64,000 bases of DNA from Psychrobacter fulvigenes. Its GTDB lineage: Bacteria; Pseudomonadota; Gammaproteobacteria; Pseudomonadales; Moraxellaceae. The first letter of the stretch is position 1. The number at the start of each line of letters is the position of its first letter. The stretch covers positions 3,100,001 to 3,164,000 of the forward strand of contig NZ_CAJGZP010000001.1 of the NCBI RefSeq assembly GCF_904846155.1. Reading direction: 5' to 3'. The notes beneath the pieces were generated by a model. That model was not told the origin of the DNA and ran no database searches. It saw only the letters and a program-made list of their open reading frames with translations. The position numbers were made by a program, and so were the translations under genes. Positions 36,501 through 47,360 of this stretch are shown here, piece after piece.

Positions 36501-38165
36501 CTAATTAATTGCCAGTTTTTTACTAGCAGGATAGCTCACCTGAGAGGTGGACTGTATGACTTTCGATTGTTTGCTTGGCAAATCAAACTCCCATGCCACC
36601 ATGCCTTTATTGTCATTCCAGTCGCGCTCAGTCACTGGCGGCGTATGGGTAATGGTCACTTTAAGGTTGTCATCACGGCTGACAGGCTCGCTACCCAATA
36701 CTTGCAAGCGTATATTACGATTGTGTTGATTGGTGAATTGATAAGCTTGGGTTTTGGTCAAGGTTTGCGTGCGATTAAACGCGCCTTTATCACCTTGCTT
36801 ATCTTCATCAGTGATTTGCTTCACAATGGTATTGGGATCAATACCGAAGCCAATACCCTGCTCTTTTAGGGTCTGATAACTGTATCGTGATTGGCCAATA
36901 TAATTGTCATCACGGTATAGCTGTAGCGAACCATCGACCCAGGCTGGAGTCAAGAATGGCGCAGATGCGTACCAATAACCAGCGGTTTCCACACTGGGCG
37001 TACTACGAATCCAAAGCTTGCTGCTGCCAGACTGCTCATCAATGACCGTACGTACATGTCTGCCATCGCTCGGAATACTGACCCGCTGCGGTAGCTTGTA
37101 CTCAGTGATGCCGTTTTTATTTTGGCTACTAACCGTAAAGCTTGGCAGCGGTGCTATATTTGGTGCAGATGCAGCGCCACCATAACTATCCATTGCAGAG
37201 ACAACTACTGGAGCAGGTTCCATCATTGGCTGTGCAAACTTGGCAAGCCTTTGTTGGTCTTCTTCATATAATGAGAGACGCTCTACATTGGGCAGACGGC
37301 CGGTAGTATTTTGATTGGGATTAACCGAGCTGAGGGTTAAGGGTATATTTAGCCAATTCTCCCCTGTTTGTTGGGCAATGATGGCCGATGCGGTAATGTT
37401 CAACTGCTCAGTCGTCGTATTTAGACGCGCCTGATAAGTCGGTTGCCAACCAGCACCGCGCACTTGGTAATGTAGTTTTACTGAGCTTGGCGTGCGGCTA
37501 GCGGTACGCACACTCACCTGCGTTACACTATTATGGGTCGAAGTGGCACTGCCCGCCATTAGCTGATTAAGGGCATCTTGAGCACGCGCTTGGCGCTGCT
37601 GAATATCTAAAATTCTTTTATTAATGCTTGCCGCTTGAGCTTCTATATCGCGCGCATTATTGGCCAATGTACCGTCTGTGCTGATTTGCGTGACCTTGGT
37701 CAGATTTTGCAGATAAGCTTTTGCCAGACGTGCGGCTTCTAGCTCAGCGCTGATATCAGCTAAGGTCGCCTGCTGCTTCTGCACGTTGGCATCGCCTTGA
37801 TATTGACATTGGGCTGCTTGCTCACCGCTTAGCGTCTCGATACTGACTTCACCCACATTGACAGCATTGGCCGCTTGTACGCTCAAGCTGTCTTTATCAA
37901 TATAAGGAGACAAGCAAGAAAACACCAGCGTCTGCTCACCACTGCCATTGATTGGCAGCGCACGGGTAACACTGGCCAAGCCTTGATAGATAGTCACTTG
38001 CTCGATACTACTATTTGCTGCATAAGTCGGAGTCACGCTGAAAGCAGCTAGGCTAAATAAACTCAGCGGTGCAAGCATTTTTTTTGATACTCGCTTACTA
38101 GACTGAAGTTGCACTGAACGCTGCTGATCCGTCAAAGCGGCTGCTTTTAACCATTGAGACTGCAT
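36501..38165 (-). CDS. DUF4139 / mucoidy-inhibitor-A-like protein
   Basis: The 554-residue protein has an N-terminal extension of 29 residues, a signal-like hydrophobic segment (MLAPLSLFSLAAFS, about 30-48), then the DUF4140/DUF4139 layout: YQGLASVTRALPI, a coiled-coil stretch (residues 125-205, QATLADISAELEAARLAKAYL), YQVRGAGWQPTYQARL and a long beta-rich domain. Residues 300-345 are a low-complexity Pro/Ala/Ser linker. Function is unknown. The start at 38165 is backed by AAGGA six bases upstream. It is followed by the NRDE gene 15 bases on. Confidence 0.85.
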   Translation of the reverse strand: MQSQWLKAAALTDQQRSVQLQSSKRVSKKMLAPLSLFSLAAFSVTPTYAANSSIEQVTIYQGLASVTRALPINGSGEQTLVFSCLSPYIDKDSLSVQAANAVNVGEVSIETLSGEQAAQCQYQGDANVQKQQATLADISAELEAARLAKAYLQNLTKVTQISTDGTLANNARDIEAQAASINKRILDIQQRQARAQDALNQLMAGSATSTHNSVTQVSVRTASRTPSSVKLHYQVRGAGWQPTYQARLNTTTEQLNITASAIIAQQTGENWLNIPLTLSSVNPNQNTTGRLPNVERLSLYEEDQQRLAKFAQPMMEPAPVVVSAMDSYGGAASAPNIAPLPSFTVSSQNKNGITEYKLPQRVSIPSDGRHVRTVIDEQSGSSKLWIRSTPSVETAGYWYASAPFLTPAWVDGSLQLYRDDNYIGQSRYSYQTLKEQGIGFGIDPNTIVKQITDEDKQGDKGAFNRTQTLTKTQAYQFTNQHNRNIRLQVLGSEPVSRDDNLKVTITHTPPVTERDWNDNKGMVAWEFDLPSKQSKVIQSTSQVSYPASKKLAIN

Positions 38166-38394
38166 AATTATTCCTTAAAATTATTATTAATCCATTACGG
38201 CGTGTTCGATAGTCACTATGCTAAGTATGTCTTGAAGCCTTCTGTATCTTAGCCGTTTTTTTGCCAATATTCTAGATAATCGCAATGCTGTTAGATAAGT
38301 AATGACGAGTGCTCATTCAAGTAATCTAGTATGCCTAAGTGGCTATTTTTGCTATCATAGTCAGCACTTTATTATCAATATTTATGATGCCCTT

Positions 38395-39279
38395 ATGATG
38401 ATTCACCCTCAGTATGATCCCGTGGCGCTGTCCTTGGGCCCAGTAGAAGTACACTGGTACGGCTTAATGTACTTATTGGCCTTTGCCGCCGCTTACGGTC
38501 TAGCATGGTATCGCAGCAGCAAGCGTGATAGTTGGTCAACCGATATGGTCTCCGACTTAGTGTTTTATGGTGCGCTTGGCGTCATTTTAGGTGGCCGTGT
38601 TGGTTATGTATTGTTTTATCAATTCGGCGAGCTGTTACAAAACCCAGCCTATCTTCTCAAGGTTTGGGAAGGTGGCATGTCATTCCATGGTGGTTTTTTG
38701 GGTGTGATGCTCGGCATGTGGTTCTTTGCCCGCAAATACAAAAAGAGCGCGTTTGAAGTATTTGACTTTGTGGTGCCTTGTGTCCCAACTGGCTTGCTAT
38801 TTGGCCGTATCGGTAACTATATCAACGGTGAGCTGTGGGGTCGAGTGTCTGACGGCGGTTATAATTGGTTGAATTACTTTCCGCAAGCTGCCGCCTTTGA
38901 TATGCAACAGCTGCAAGACAACCCAGCACTGCAAGAACTGATGATTGAAGTGAATGGTCAGTATTTATTACCGCGTCACCCATCACAGTTATACGAAGCC
39001 TTTGCCGAAGGCTTATTGTTATTTATCTTCCTTTGGTGGTACTCATCTAAGCCGCGCCCACGTATGGCAGCGACCGCTGTGTTCCTACTAGGCTATGGCA
39101 TCAGCCGCTTTATCATTGAGTTTTTCCGTCAGCCAGATGCCGACCAAGGGTTTGTGTTATTAGGTTGGATGACTAAAGGACAAATACTCAGCGCTCCGAT
39201 GATTATCGTTGGCTTTATCTTGCTGGTTTATGCTTATAAACGCGGCATCTATGACTGGGGTAAGCAAGCGGCTTATTGA
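38395..39279 (+). CDS. lgt: Prolipoprotein diacylglyceryl transferase
   Basis: Lgt attaches diacylglycerol to the lipobox Cys of lipoproteins such as those at 16290 and 18166. The 294-residue membrane protein has MMIHPQYDPVALSLGP at its start, EVHWYGLMYLLAF, the central GRIGNYINGELWGR motif and HPSQLYEAF. Met at 38395 or 38398 is chosen by homology. The upstream frame is open to 38302 but unlike the family. It starts the lgt-thyA-folA cluster. Confidence 0.97.
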   Translation: MMIHPQYDPVALSLGPVEVHWYGLMYLLAFAAAYGLAWYRSSKRDSWSTDMVSDLVFYGALGVILGGRVGYVLFYQFGELLQNPAYLLKVWEGGMSFHGGFLGVMLGMWFFARKYKKSAFEVFDFVVPCVPTGLLFGRIGNYINGELWGRVSDGGYNWLNYFPQAAAFDMQQLQDNPALQELMIEVNGQYLLPRHPSQLYEAFAEGLLLFIFLWWYSSKPRPRMAATAVFLLGYGISRFIIEFFRQPDADQGFVLLGWMTKGQILSAPMIIVGFILLVYAYKRGIYDWGKQAAY

Positions 39280-39318
39280 TTCGTCAAATGAAATTAGTTT
39301 TTATTTAAGTTGAATATC

Positions 39319-40179
39319 ATGATTACCACAAAGAATGAACAGGCTTATCTAGATTTGCTACGTCACGTTATGAGTGAAGGAACCGAAAAAAGCGATCGTA
39401 CGGGTACTGGTACGCTAAGCCACTTCGGTGCGCAGCTGCGTTTTGACTTAGCGTCAGGATTTCCGCTGTTAACCACCAAAAAAGTCCATTTTAAGTCTAT
39501 CACCTATGAGCTATTATGGTTTTTGAGTGGCAGCACGCACGTCGACTACTTACAAGAGCATAATGTGCGGATATGGAACGAATGGGCAACCGCTGAACAG
39601 ACAGCACGCTTCAATCGTCCTGCGGGTGATTTAGGGCCTATTTATGGTCATCAGTGGCGTAATTATGGCGCTACTAAAAGCGATGACGGTAGCTATAATA
39701 ATGATGGCTTCGATCAAATCACCCAAGTTATTGAGCAAATCAAAACCAACCCCAATTCACGACGTCTAATCGTCTCTGGCTGGAATCCAGGTGAAGCGGA
39801 GCAGGTTGCCCTACCACCTTGTCACACGCTATTTCAGTTTTTTGTCGCAGATAATAAACTGTCCTGCCAGCTGTATCAGCGTTCAGCAGATCTATTCCTA
39901 GGTGTGCCGTTTAATATCGCCAGCTATGCATTGTTGACCCATATGGTCGCGCAAGTTTGCGGACTAGAAGTTGGCGAATTTATCTGGACGGGTGGCGACT
40001 GCCATATTTATCAAAACCATCGTGAGCAAGTTGAGCTACAGCTGACGCGCGAGCTTTATGACTTGCCAACATTGACGCTCAACCCTGATGTCGATGATAT
40101 TTTTGCTTTTAAATTTGAAGATATTAGCGTCGATGGTTATGAATCCCATCCTGCTATCAAAGCCAAAGTCGCAGTATAA
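39319..40179 (+). CDS. thyA: Thymidylate synthase
   Basis: ThyA makes dTMP from dUMP and methylene-tetrahydrofolate. The 286-residue protein has [20 protein letters not shown], the catalytic Cys in [34 protein letters not shown] and GDCHIYQNH. It has a small insertion ([11 protein letters not shown] and the [10 protein letters not shown] stretch) relative to E. coli. ATG at 39319 fits the family; an in-frame TTG lies three codons up. It lies between lgt and folA. Confidence 0.97.
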   Translation: MITTKNEQAYLDLLRHVMSEGTEKSDRTGTGTLSHFGAQLRFDLASGFPLLTTKKVHFKSITYELLWFLSGSTHVDYLQEHNVRIWNEWATAEQTARFNRPAGDLGPIYGHQWRNYGATKSDDGSYNNDGFDQITQVIEQIKTNPNSRRLIVSGWNPGEAEQVALPPCHTLFQFFVADNKLSCQLYQRSADLFLGVPFNIASYALLTHMVAQVCGLEVGEFIWTGGDCHIYQNHREQVELQLTRELYDLPTLTLNPDVDDIFAFKFEDISVDGYESHPAIKAKVAV

Positions 40180-40226
40180 GCAGCCGTTTCTACTTCATTG
40201 TTTGATGAGAATAAAAAGGATACGTT

Positions 40227-40811
40227 ATGAGTTATGCCCATACTGAAGTCGCCCAAATCGCTGCTATCAGCAGCAATCGCTGTATCGGTAAGGACAATGA
40301 GTTGCCGTGGCATATCTCAGCAGATTTGCAGCACTTTAAAAAGATGACGACCAAACAAAATGACGGTACTAGCGATAGTGCCATTCAAGGTATCGTCATT
40401 ATGGGTCGCAAGACGTTTGAGTCGATGGGCAGCAAGCCTTTGCCAAAGCGCGTCAGCTTTATCATCAGCAGTCAGTTAGATTATGCTGAACAAAAAGGTT
40501 TGGTAAACAAAGACAATGCCTACGTCGTACATAATTTAGATGATGCCTTGACGCAAGCTGCCAGCCTTGCACATGGAGCGCACCTTGATACGATTTGGGT
40601 GATTGGTGGCGAGCGCGTATTTAGTGATGCTTTGATGTATACGGATCGCATTGAGCTGACTCATGTAGACATCGAAATCGCTGGTGGCGATGCCTTTTAT
40701 CCTGAGCTACCAAGCGCATTTGCCGTATCAACAGAATCTGAGCAGATGCATGATGAAAAAAGTGCATTAGATTTTAGATCTGTGACTTATAAAAGAAAAG
40801 CGGCTGAATAA
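40227..40811 (+). CDS. folA: Dihydrofolate reductase
   Basis: The 194-residue enzyme reduces dihydrofolate with NADPH. Motifs are AISSNRCIGKDNELPWHI, LQHFKKMT, IVIMGRKTFESMG, RVSFIISS and TIWVIGGERVFSDAL. It is longer than E. coli FolA (159) because of inserts after KKMT (TKQNDGTSDSAIQ) and in the middle. AAGGA precedes the ATG. It is immediately downstream of thyA, whose product supplies its substrate. Confidence 0.96.
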   Translation: MSYAHTEVAQIAAISSNRCIGKDNELPWHISADLQHFKKMTTKQNDGTSDSAIQGIVIMGRKTFESMGSKPLPKRVSFIISSQLDYAEQKGLVNKDNAYVVHNLDDALTQAASLAHGAHLDTIWVIGGERVFSDALMYTDRIELTHVDIEIAGGDAFYPELPSAFAVSTESEQMHDEKSALDFRSVTYKRKAAE

Positions 40812-40851
40812 TAGTCGCTTGATTAATAAGTTCAAAAAATCTAATAAGTTC

Positions 40852-40899
40852 AAAAAACTGGGGCTGCCTTAGATGATTCTAAAGCAGCCCCAGTTTTTT
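40852..40899. terminator. Bidirectional terminator between folA and uvrC
   Basis: CTGGGGCTGC / GCAGCCCCAG stem (10 bp), extended by near-complementary CTTAGA / TCTAAA, is flanked by A6 and T6 runs. Immediately upstream, AATAAGTTCAAAAAA is directly repeated (40825-40839 and 40843-40857). Confidence 0.92.
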
Positions 40900-40946
40900 A
40901 TTTTGAACCGGCTATATAAGAAATCCTCATAAAAATAAAGCCTCGA

Positions 40947-42791
40947 CTACTCATGTAGCACCTTATAAATGGTCTTTGCTAACACTGGACCAATCCCCTG
41001 CACACCTCCCAACTCTTGTTGAGAAGCACCGAGCAGCTGTTGCATGCCGCCAAAGTGATTCAGTAGGTCACGACGGCGCTTCTCACCCAGTCCGGGTATG
41101 ACTTCCAGCACTGACGACGAACGGCGCTTATCACGCTTCTTACGGTGCGCTGTGATGGCAAAACGATGTGCCTCATCGCGGATATGCATCAATAAATGTA
41201 GTGCCTTGCTATCCATTGGTAAATCAAGCGGCTCATGATCGATGAAGTGCAATACTTCGAGTCCCGCTTTGCGCCCCTCGCCTTTTGCAACCCCTACCAA
41301 TAAGGTGTCGCCAAGAATACCCAGCTCTGTCAATACTTCTTTGGCGATTCCAAGCTGACCTTTTCCGCCATCAATGAGCAGTAAATCGGGTAGCGGCTGT
41401 TTTTTATAGCGGCGTGTCAGCGCTTGCTTCATCGCGGCATAGTCATCTCCGCCTTGAATATCGTGGATGGCATACTGACGATAGTCCCGCCTGCGCGCAC
41501 CTCCTTGATCAAAGACCACGCAGCTGCCGATGGTCGCCTCACCCATCGTATGAGAGATATCGAAACATTCAATCCGATCGATAGCACGATCTGTCACTTC
41601 AGCCAATACATCTTTGAGGGCGCCGAAGCGCGCATGCAGCTCTAAGTAATCACCGAGCTTGGTTTTGAGCGCATTATTGGCATTGAGCTTTGCCAAGTCC
41701 AACCACTCTGAGCGATGTTCTCGCACACTGGTTTTTATAACGACTTTGCTGTCAAAATGCGTGGCCAGCGCTTCACTGACAGCAACCTGATCTGGCAATT
41801 CATGACTCAATATAATCTCTGCAGGCAAATCATCGGTCACCTGAAAATAAAATGAGCTGATAAAAGCAGACAAATTATCCGCTAGCGATTCATTACTATC
41901 GACATCAGGAAAGTAGTTTTTGCCGCCAAGTACCCGACCACCGCGTACCGTTAAGACGTTCACACACGTCATGCCTGCCTGACTGGCAATAGAGATTACA
42001 TCCGCCTCACCCTGTACGGTATAGACAGCTTGTCTTGCTTGTACTTCGCGTAGCATAGAAAGCTGGTCGCGATAAAACACCGCTTTTTCAAAGTCTAGTA
42101 CTTCAGCGGCACTCTCCATCTTTTCAATCAAAGCATTGTGAATATCACTAGAATCGCCCTTTAAAAAGCGAATGGTGTTGTTGACATCTTCCGCATACTC
42201 TTCTGGTGATACCAAGCCGACACAAGGCGCACGGCAGCGCTTAATCTGATACTCCAAACATGGACGCTTACGCTGTTTAAAAAAAGTATTGGTACATTGA
42301 CGCATTTGAAACATTTTTTGCATCAAGACCAGCGTTTCTTTTGCAGCATGAGCAGACGGAAATGGCCCAAAGAAACGACCTTTTTGATGATTGCCTTTGC
42401 CGCGACCATAAGCCAATCTTGGATAAGGCTTGTCCGCAGATATAAACACATAAAGGTAGGATTTATCATCACGCAGCAGCACATTATAAGGCGGACGATA
42501 TTCTTTAATCAGGTTCTGCTCAAGTAGTAACGCCTCAGTCTCACTACGGGTAATGATGGTTTCGATATTATGAATCCGCGCTACCAATGCCCGCGTCTTT
42601 GGGTGGTCAATTGTCTTAGCAAAATAGCTGTTTACACGACTTTTGAGTGATTTCGCTTTACCAACGTATAAAATATCACCGTTTTTACCCAGCATTTTAT
42701 ATACCCCTGGCAAGTTTGGCAGGCGTTTTATTAAATGATTAAGACGAACCTTCTTGTCATCGACAGGCGTTGTTTCTGAGACGTTTGTCAT
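40947..42791 (-). CDS. uvrC: Excinuclease ABC subunit C
   Basis: UvrC makes both incisions in nucleotide excision repair. The 614-residue protein has an N-terminal GIY-YIG nuclease ([46 protein letters not shown]), the UVR motif ([24 protein letters not shown]), the RNase H-like endonuclease region ([36 protein letters not shown]) and C-terminal helix-hairpin-helix pairs ([18 protein letters not shown]). Confidence 0.98.
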   Translation of the reverse strand: MTNVSETTPVDDKKVRLNHLIKRLPNLPGVYKMLGKNGDILYVGKAKSLKSRVNSYFAKTIDHPKTRALVARIHNIETIITRSETEALLLEQNLIKEYRPPYNVLLRDDKSYLYVFISADKPYPRLAYGRGKGNHQKGRFFGPFPSAHAAKETLVLMQKMFQMRQCTNTFFKQRKRPCLEYQIKRCRAPCVGLVSPEEYAEDVNNTIRFLKGDSSDIHNALIEKMESAAEVLDFEKAVFYRDQLSMLREVQARQAVYTVQGEADVISIASQAGMTCVNVLTVRGGRVLGGKNYFPDVDSNESLADNLSAFISSFYFQVTDDLPAEIILSHELPDQVAVSEALATHFDSKVVIKTSVREHRSEWLDLAKLNANNALKTKLGDYLELHARFGALKDVLAEVTDRAIDRIECFDISHTMGEATIGSCVVFDQGGARRRDYRQYAIHDIQGGDDYAAMKQALTRRYKKQPLPDLLLIDGGKGQLGIAKEVLTELGILGDTLLVGVAKGEGRKAGLEVLHFIDHEPLDLPMDSKALHLLMHIRDEAHRFAITAHRKKRDKRRSSSVLEVIPGLGEKRRRDLLNHFGGMQQLLGASQQELGGVQGIGPVLAKTIYKVLHE

Positions 42792-42885
42792 AGGGTTTTA
42801 TTGCTCTTAAGCTATTGATATATAGTTATTTATGGGGCGATAGAGTGTGCTTTGCAAGCACCATTATAAGCTTATCTATATACAT

Positions 42886-42915
42886 AAAAAAAGCCAGCAC
42901 CATGGCTGACTTTTT
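42886..42915 (-). terminator. Terminator after the permease gene
   Basis: On the minus strand AAAAAGTCAGC / GCTGGCTTTTT forms a stem with one wobble and a 6-base loop, ending in T7. It is 46 bases past the permease stop and upstream of uvrC. Confidence 0.85.
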
Positions 42916-42960
42916 ATAATTACTGACAACTATCTAAGCTTATTAATGATCTAGGTTTTA

Positions 42961-44487
42961 TTAATGACGGAAACTCGGTAGTAATGCTGGAATACCAGGC
43001 AACATACCAACGATCGCCATCACTCCTGTCAATACAATAAAAGTGACGACTGGAATAATCCAGCGGCTCATCTTGGACAAGTTTGCACTACGCTCTTTTG
43101 AGCCAATCAGCCCCAGGTTATCAAGCACCAACGTAATCGACCAACCAAACGCAGGATTCACCAGTGCTGAAGCAAACACCACAATGGCAGCAGACTGGGT
43201 GGTTTTACCTTCGCGTGTCATCTCCATACCCGCCTCAAGCAGCGGAATAAAGACACCCACGATGAGCGCCACACACATGACTGGCTCCCAAATCGCGAGA
43301 TCCATTGGATAGCCCCATACACCTGCGATGATACAGAAGATACCAGTTAAGACAGCACCTGCTGGAATTGGACGCTTAGCAATCGCCGCTGGTACAATAT
43401 AAGTACCCCATGACGATGCAAAGTTGGTACCACCAAGTACCGAGCCTGCTACCTGACGAATGGAGGCGCTGGTCATTGTATCATCGATATCCATCTGTAC
43501 ACGCTCAGTACGCTCAGGATAGCTGATTTTTTGGAATACCTGATGACCTAAGAAGTCTGGTGACCACATAGCTACCGCCAGCACTGCAAACGGCAGTACC
43601 ACAATGAAACTCTCCACGGTTGGCAGACCTAGCATCCAACCGGTATTGTCACCCCACCAGTACATTGGATTCATGTTTGGCAAGCCTGGTGCTGTTTCAA
43701 ATGCAAACGGTGCACCCATAGCAAAGGCGACCCCGCCACCTAATAAACAACTGAGTGGTACTGCAAGCCAGCGCTTATTGTAGTTTTCTAACACGGCATA
43801 AAGCACAATCGTCAATAGAATCACTGTAAAAGCAACGTGCCCCATATTGATGGCTTCTGCCCACGCAAATAGATTTTTGACTTGCGAGATGGTACCAATA
43901 AAGCCTAGGTATAGCAGTAAACCACCACACACGCCTTTACTGGTCAAGTTTGCCAGCAAACTCCCCCCTTTACTGATTGCCAGCAACAGACCAAAGGCAC
44001 CAATAAGCAGACCAAAGGCCATTGGATGGCCGCCAGCAGCGACGACAATAGGGATTAAAGGAATTAGTGGACCATGGGTACCTGCCAGGTTGGCAGTAGG
44101 TAATAAAAACCCTGAAAATAAAATAACAAAGAACGCAACGATTAATAGCTCGTAACGCACGTTTTCTAATACAAAGGCATCACTTAAACCCAATGGCCCT
44201 GCAAAGGTTGCAGCAATGGCGCCCACCATCACTACTTTACCGATTGTCGCCGCCATCGCTGGAATGGTATCTTCGTATTCAAAACGATAGTCACGAAATG
44301 GCAGGTTAGCACGCCAACGTTTAGGCTGCATGATTTGCAGTTCATGATTTAGATAAGCATCACGGCTCTCAAAGCTTGAGTTTGGCTTGTGCAACTCAGC
44401 ATAGCTACCTTGTAATTCTCTATCGTAATTAGATGGATTTGGTTGCTGGGGATTAGACCCTGAAGCGGGAATCTCATTACTACTCAT
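42961..44487 (-). CDS. DUF3360-type membrane permease
   Basis: The 508-residue protein has about 90 soluble N-terminal residues and then 12 to 13 hydrophobic segments. Motifs include NLPFRDYRFEYEDTIPAMAATIGK, AGTHGPLIPLIPIV, AAGGHPMAFGLLIGAFG, DFLGHQVFQKISYP and FIPLLEAGMEM. The fold resembles the nucleobase/SulP transporter group, and I recall the family as DUF3360. Substrate is unknown. ATG at 44487 follows AGGAG with five-base spacing. The second copy of the 101-bp repeat lies 49 bases upstream of this start. Confidence 0.72.
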   Translation of the reverse strand: MSSNEIPASGSNPQQPNPSNYDRELQGSYAELHKPNSSFESRDAYLNHELQIMQPKRWRANLPFRDYRFEYEDTIPAMAATIGKVVMVGAIAATFAGPLGLSDAFVLENVRYELLIVAFFVILFSGFLLPTANLAGTHGPLIPLIPIVVAAGGHPMAFGLLIGAFGLLLAISKGGSLLANLTSKGVCGGLLLYLGFIGTISQVKNLFAWAEAINMGHVAFTVILLTIVLYAVLENYNKRWLAVPLSCLLGGGVAFAMGAPFAFETAPGLPNMNPMYWWGDNTGWMLGLPTVESFIVVLPFAVLAVAMWSPDFLGHQVFQKISYPERTERVQMDIDDTMTSASIRQVAGSVLGGTNFASSWGTYIVPAAIAKRPIPAGAVLTGIFCIIAGVWGYPMDLAIWEPVMCVALIVGVFIPLLEAGMEMTREGKTTQSAAIVVFASALVNPAFGWSITLVLDNLGLIGSKERSANLSKMSRWIIPVVTFIVLTGVMAIVGMLPGIPALLPSFRH

Positions 44488-45130
44488 CACATCTCCTTAT
44501 GTCGACTAAGATTTTGACTATAAGTGACCATTTATATCATTTCCAAAAATTAGAGTAGCGCGAAAAACTTGTGCAAGTACTACTCCTAGTAGGGTTAGCA
44601 AGTTTGACAAAGTTAATCGCACTTTTTGGGTTTGGTATTACTTACCAAGACTTGTTGATAAATAAGTCACCGAACATAAATTGGCAGCCATTGTATGCTA
44701 TCAAATAGTATAATGCGAGGTTTACTAGCTAAATACCGAACATTTATTAGTGCTTAACTGGTTTTTTTATCTCATCTACTCATTTTTTAGTATGGTTAAT
44801 GTGCTTTTATATCTTGCTATACGCGAATACGTACTCAATACTATCAATATTGATATCGTAGTGATTCTTACGCTAAAACCTATAAAAACACCGTGAGTTT
44901 GACTGTAAAGAAGTGACTTTGCTTAGCAGTCGTTACGCTTTAAGACTGGTGACCATGGTTATTTTTAATTATGATGGTTATCTTTTGCTCAGCCAGTATC
45001 CAGTTGTCAGGCAAAAATTATAAATACTCTATAATCACACGACGCTATTTATGGATTATGGAACCATTACTTATACTGCCAGCATAACGGGCACTTCTGG
45101 CATGATCATCAAAAGACAAAAGGATAAAAC
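44488..45130. other. Intergenic region, permease to DUF4442 gene
   Basis: No gene is supported in these 643 bases. They contain the 101-bp repeat copy 2 (44536-44636), a small palindrome TATCAATATTGATA near 44841 and AAAAGGATAAAAC just before the DUF4442 start. Confidence 0.5.
44536..44636 (+). mobile_element. 101-bp MITE-like element, copy 2
   Basis: This copy is inverted relative to copy 1 at 25938-26038 and has exactly the same length. Alignment by eye shows about 9 to 10 differences in 101 positions, concentrated at one terminus (GGGTTTGGT instead of GGAAATGGT). That asymmetry suggests one inverted end has decayed here. It lies in the upstream region of the permease gene and could influence its transcription. 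Confidence 0.75.
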
Positions 45131-45688
45131 ATGAACTTGCTACCTAAAAACTTAGAAAACTTAAGACGCAAAACCAAAAAAAACGTGATGCCGTTACTGA
45201 CACCACATTTGCTTAAGCTACGCATTAATACCTACGCGCCTTATGTCGGCGCTGGTATCAAGGTAGAGCATGTAGATTTAGATCAAGGCCTGTGTGTGGT
45301 CAGTATGGGGCTCAATGCTTGGAATAAAAACATTGTCGGTACTCAATTCGGTGGTAGTTTGTATTCTATGGTCGACCCTTTCTATATGCTCATGCTCATG
45401 CACCAATTAGGCAGCACTTATGTGGTATGGGACAAAAGCTCACATATTGAATTCATTGCACCTGGTACTAGCAAAGTAACAACGCGGATGAAGATACCCA
45501 GTACAGAGATTGGAGTTATCCAAGAGTTAGCCAAAGATGGAGAGGCTGTATTCCGTGAATATAAAGCCGATATCGTCGACAGTCAGCAAAAGGTAATTGC
45601 GACTGTGACTAAAAATATCTATATCCGCTTACGCAAGCACAGCAAATCTAAAGACCAAAGTAGCCGTATTGATATTCTTGATACTTAG
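45131..45688 (+). CDS. DUF4442 hotdog-fold protein
   Basis: The 185-residue protein matches the DUF4442 family of thioesterase-like hotdog proteins: INTYAPYVGAGIKVEHVD, WNKNIVGTQFGGSLYSMVDPFYMLML and WDKSSHIEFIAPGTSKVT. These are putative acyl-CoA-type thioesterases without proven substrates. AAAGGATAAAAC gives a ribosome binding site. It is transcribed alone and has a strong terminator. Confidence 0.85.
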   Translation: MNLLPKNLENLRRKTKKNVMPLLTPHLLKLRINTYAPYVGAGIKVEHVDLDQGLCVVSMGLNAWNKNIVGTQFGGSLYSMVDPFYMLMLMHQLGSTYVVWDKSSHIEFIAPGTSKVTTRMKIPSTEIGVIQELAKDGEAVFREYKADIVDSQQKVIATVTKNIYIRLRKHSKSKDQSSRIDILDT

Positions 45689-45716
45689 ATAACATAATCT
45701 GTGCAAGCCACACATA

Positions 45717-45757
45717 CAAAAACCCCAATCTGGCATCTGCACAGATTGGGGTTTTGT
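45717..45757 (+). terminator. Terminator after the DUF4442 gene
   Basis: CAAAAACCCCAATCTG and CAGATTGGGGTTTTG are nearly fully complementary over 15 bp, with A-rich and T-rich ends, so it may act in both directions. It lies 30 bases past the DUF4442 stop and faces rplS. Confidence 0.92.
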
Positions 45758-45886
45758 CTTTTTTGGCATGCCTACTTATTTATAAATAAACCTATGAATA
45801 AGGGCTTGTATCTACTTTTGCTTCATTACCAAGCTGCCTAATAAGCAGCTTAGCAACTTCGGCAAGCTTAAGCGCATAGCTTAAAC

Positions 45887-46309
45887 TTAAATACCAGGAG
45901 CAGTTTCAACCGCATCAGGTACACCAGCGTCAGTTTTTTTCTGAGCAGCTGGACGGCCGCCAAGCTTTTCGCGAATACGTGCTGATTTACCAGAACGCTC
46001 ACGTAAGTAGTACAGTTTCGCACGGCGAACAGCACCACGGCGTTTCACTTCAATGCTATCAATGATTGGTGAATGCAATTGAAATGCACGCTCAACGCCT
46101 ACACCGCTTGAGATTTTACGCACAGTGAATGCTGAATTTAGACCACGGTTACGCTTAGCGATAACCACGCCTTCAAAAGCCTGTAGACGCTCACGCTCAC
46201 CTTCACGTACTTTTACTTGAACCACGACGGTATCGCCTGGTGCAAAGTCTGGACGTTCAAGCAGCTGCGAGTTTTCAATACTTTGAACCAATGGATGCTT
46301 GTTGCTCAT
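45887..46309 (-). CDS. rplS: 50S ribosomal protein L19
   Basis: L19 sits at the 30S-50S interface. The 140-residue protein has [46 protein letters not shown] and [30 protein letters not shown]. Its C-terminal 25 residues ([16 protein letters not shown]) extend beyond the E. coli protein. GGAG precedes the start. It is the last gene of rpsP-rimM-trmD-rplS. Confidence 0.98.
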   Translation of the reverse strand: MSNKHPLVQSIENSQLLERPDFAPGDTVVVQVKVREGERERLQAFEGVVIAKRNRGLNSAFTVRKISSGVGVERAFQLHSPIIDSIEVKRRGAVRRAKLYYLRERSGKSARIREKLGGRPAAQKKTDAGVPDAVETAPGI

Positions 46310-46490
46310 GAGAGTTATCTCCTCACATTAGATGATTAGAGGCTTAACGCGTATCACCTGTTTGTAATAATTGATCGTATCTTAATGGATACGACATAAA
46401 GGGGGTTGGCAAACGGCCATTATGGTATGACCTGTTTTATTATTGCGCAAAATTATAAAATACTAACTGTGTATAAATGCTAGTAATTTT

Positions 46491-47282
46491 TTACTTAACT
46501 GTTTTTGACTCATTAATTAGTGAGCTATTTTGTTTTGCCAATGCCTTGAGCCATTTCGCTTGCTGCTCTGTCGGGGTAAACGCTTGCCATAATTCAGGAC
46601 GCCGCGACTTGGTGCGCGAAACCTGTTGACAAAAACGCCACTGAGCGATGTTTGCATGATGTCCAGATAAAAGCACCTCAGGTACTGTTATACCGGCAAA
46701 CTCATGCGGCTTGGTATAGTGTGGACAATCAAGCAAGCCATCGACGAACGAGTCTTGCTCTGCTGACTTGTCATCACCCATAATATCAGGCAAACGACGT
46801 ATCACACTATCCATCAGTACCATCGCTGGCAGCTCGCCACCAGTCAGAACATAGTCCCCAATCGATACTTCCATATCAACATATTGCGATAATAGGCGCT
46901 CATCAATACCTTCGTAACGACCACATAACAGAATCATGCCGTCATACTCAGTCATACTGACCACACTACTTTCGCTGAGCGTCTGCCCTTGCGGTGACAT
47001 ATAAATCACAGGACAATGCTCACTATCAATACGGCAACCATGCTGGCTTGCTCGCAAACGCGCATCGTCAATGGCTTGTGCGAGTGGCTCAGCCATCATG
47101 ACCATACCAGGGCCACCGCCATAAGGACGTTCATCAATACGGCGATAATTATCAGTGGTATAATCACGTGGATTAATGCACTCAATCGTGACTTGCTCCT
47201 GAGTTACTGCTCGTCCCGTGATACCAAACTCACGGATCGTCGCAAACATCTCAGGAAAAATACTAATCACGGCAAAATACAT
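46491..47282 (-). CDS. trmD: tRNA (guanine-N1-)-methyltransferase
   Basis: TrmD makes m1G37 in tRNAs and prevents frameshifting. The 263-residue SPOUT protein has [42 protein letters not shown] and the deep trefoil-knot segment [20 protein letters not shown] at 47282 fits the family and follows AGAGGTCAG. The frame is open 36 bases further upstream. Confidence 0.97.
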   Translation of the reverse strand: MYFAVISIFPEMFATIREFGITGRAVTQEQVTIECINPRDYTTDNYRRIDERPYGGGPGMVMMAEPLAQAIDDARLRASQHGCRIDSEHCPVIYMSPQGQTLSESSVVSMTEYDGMILLCGRYEGIDERLLSQYVDMEVSIGDYVLTGGELPAMVLMDSVIRRLPDIMGDDKSAEQDSFVDGLLDCPHYTKPHEFAGITVPEVLLSGHHANIAQWRFCQQVSRTKSRRPELWQAFTPTEQQAKWLKALAKQNSSLINESKTVK

Positions 47283-47360
47283 CTGACCTCTGTCTAAATA
47301 ACGATTGTTTGCTAACAAGGCTCTGAATAACGACCATCACTCAACCAGACTGACGTCAAA

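Noticed and set aside
40825..40857. Short tandem repeat AATAAGTTCAAAAAA as a CRISPR-like array
   Set aside because: There are only two units, directly next to a terminator, with no spacer of constant length and no cas genes.
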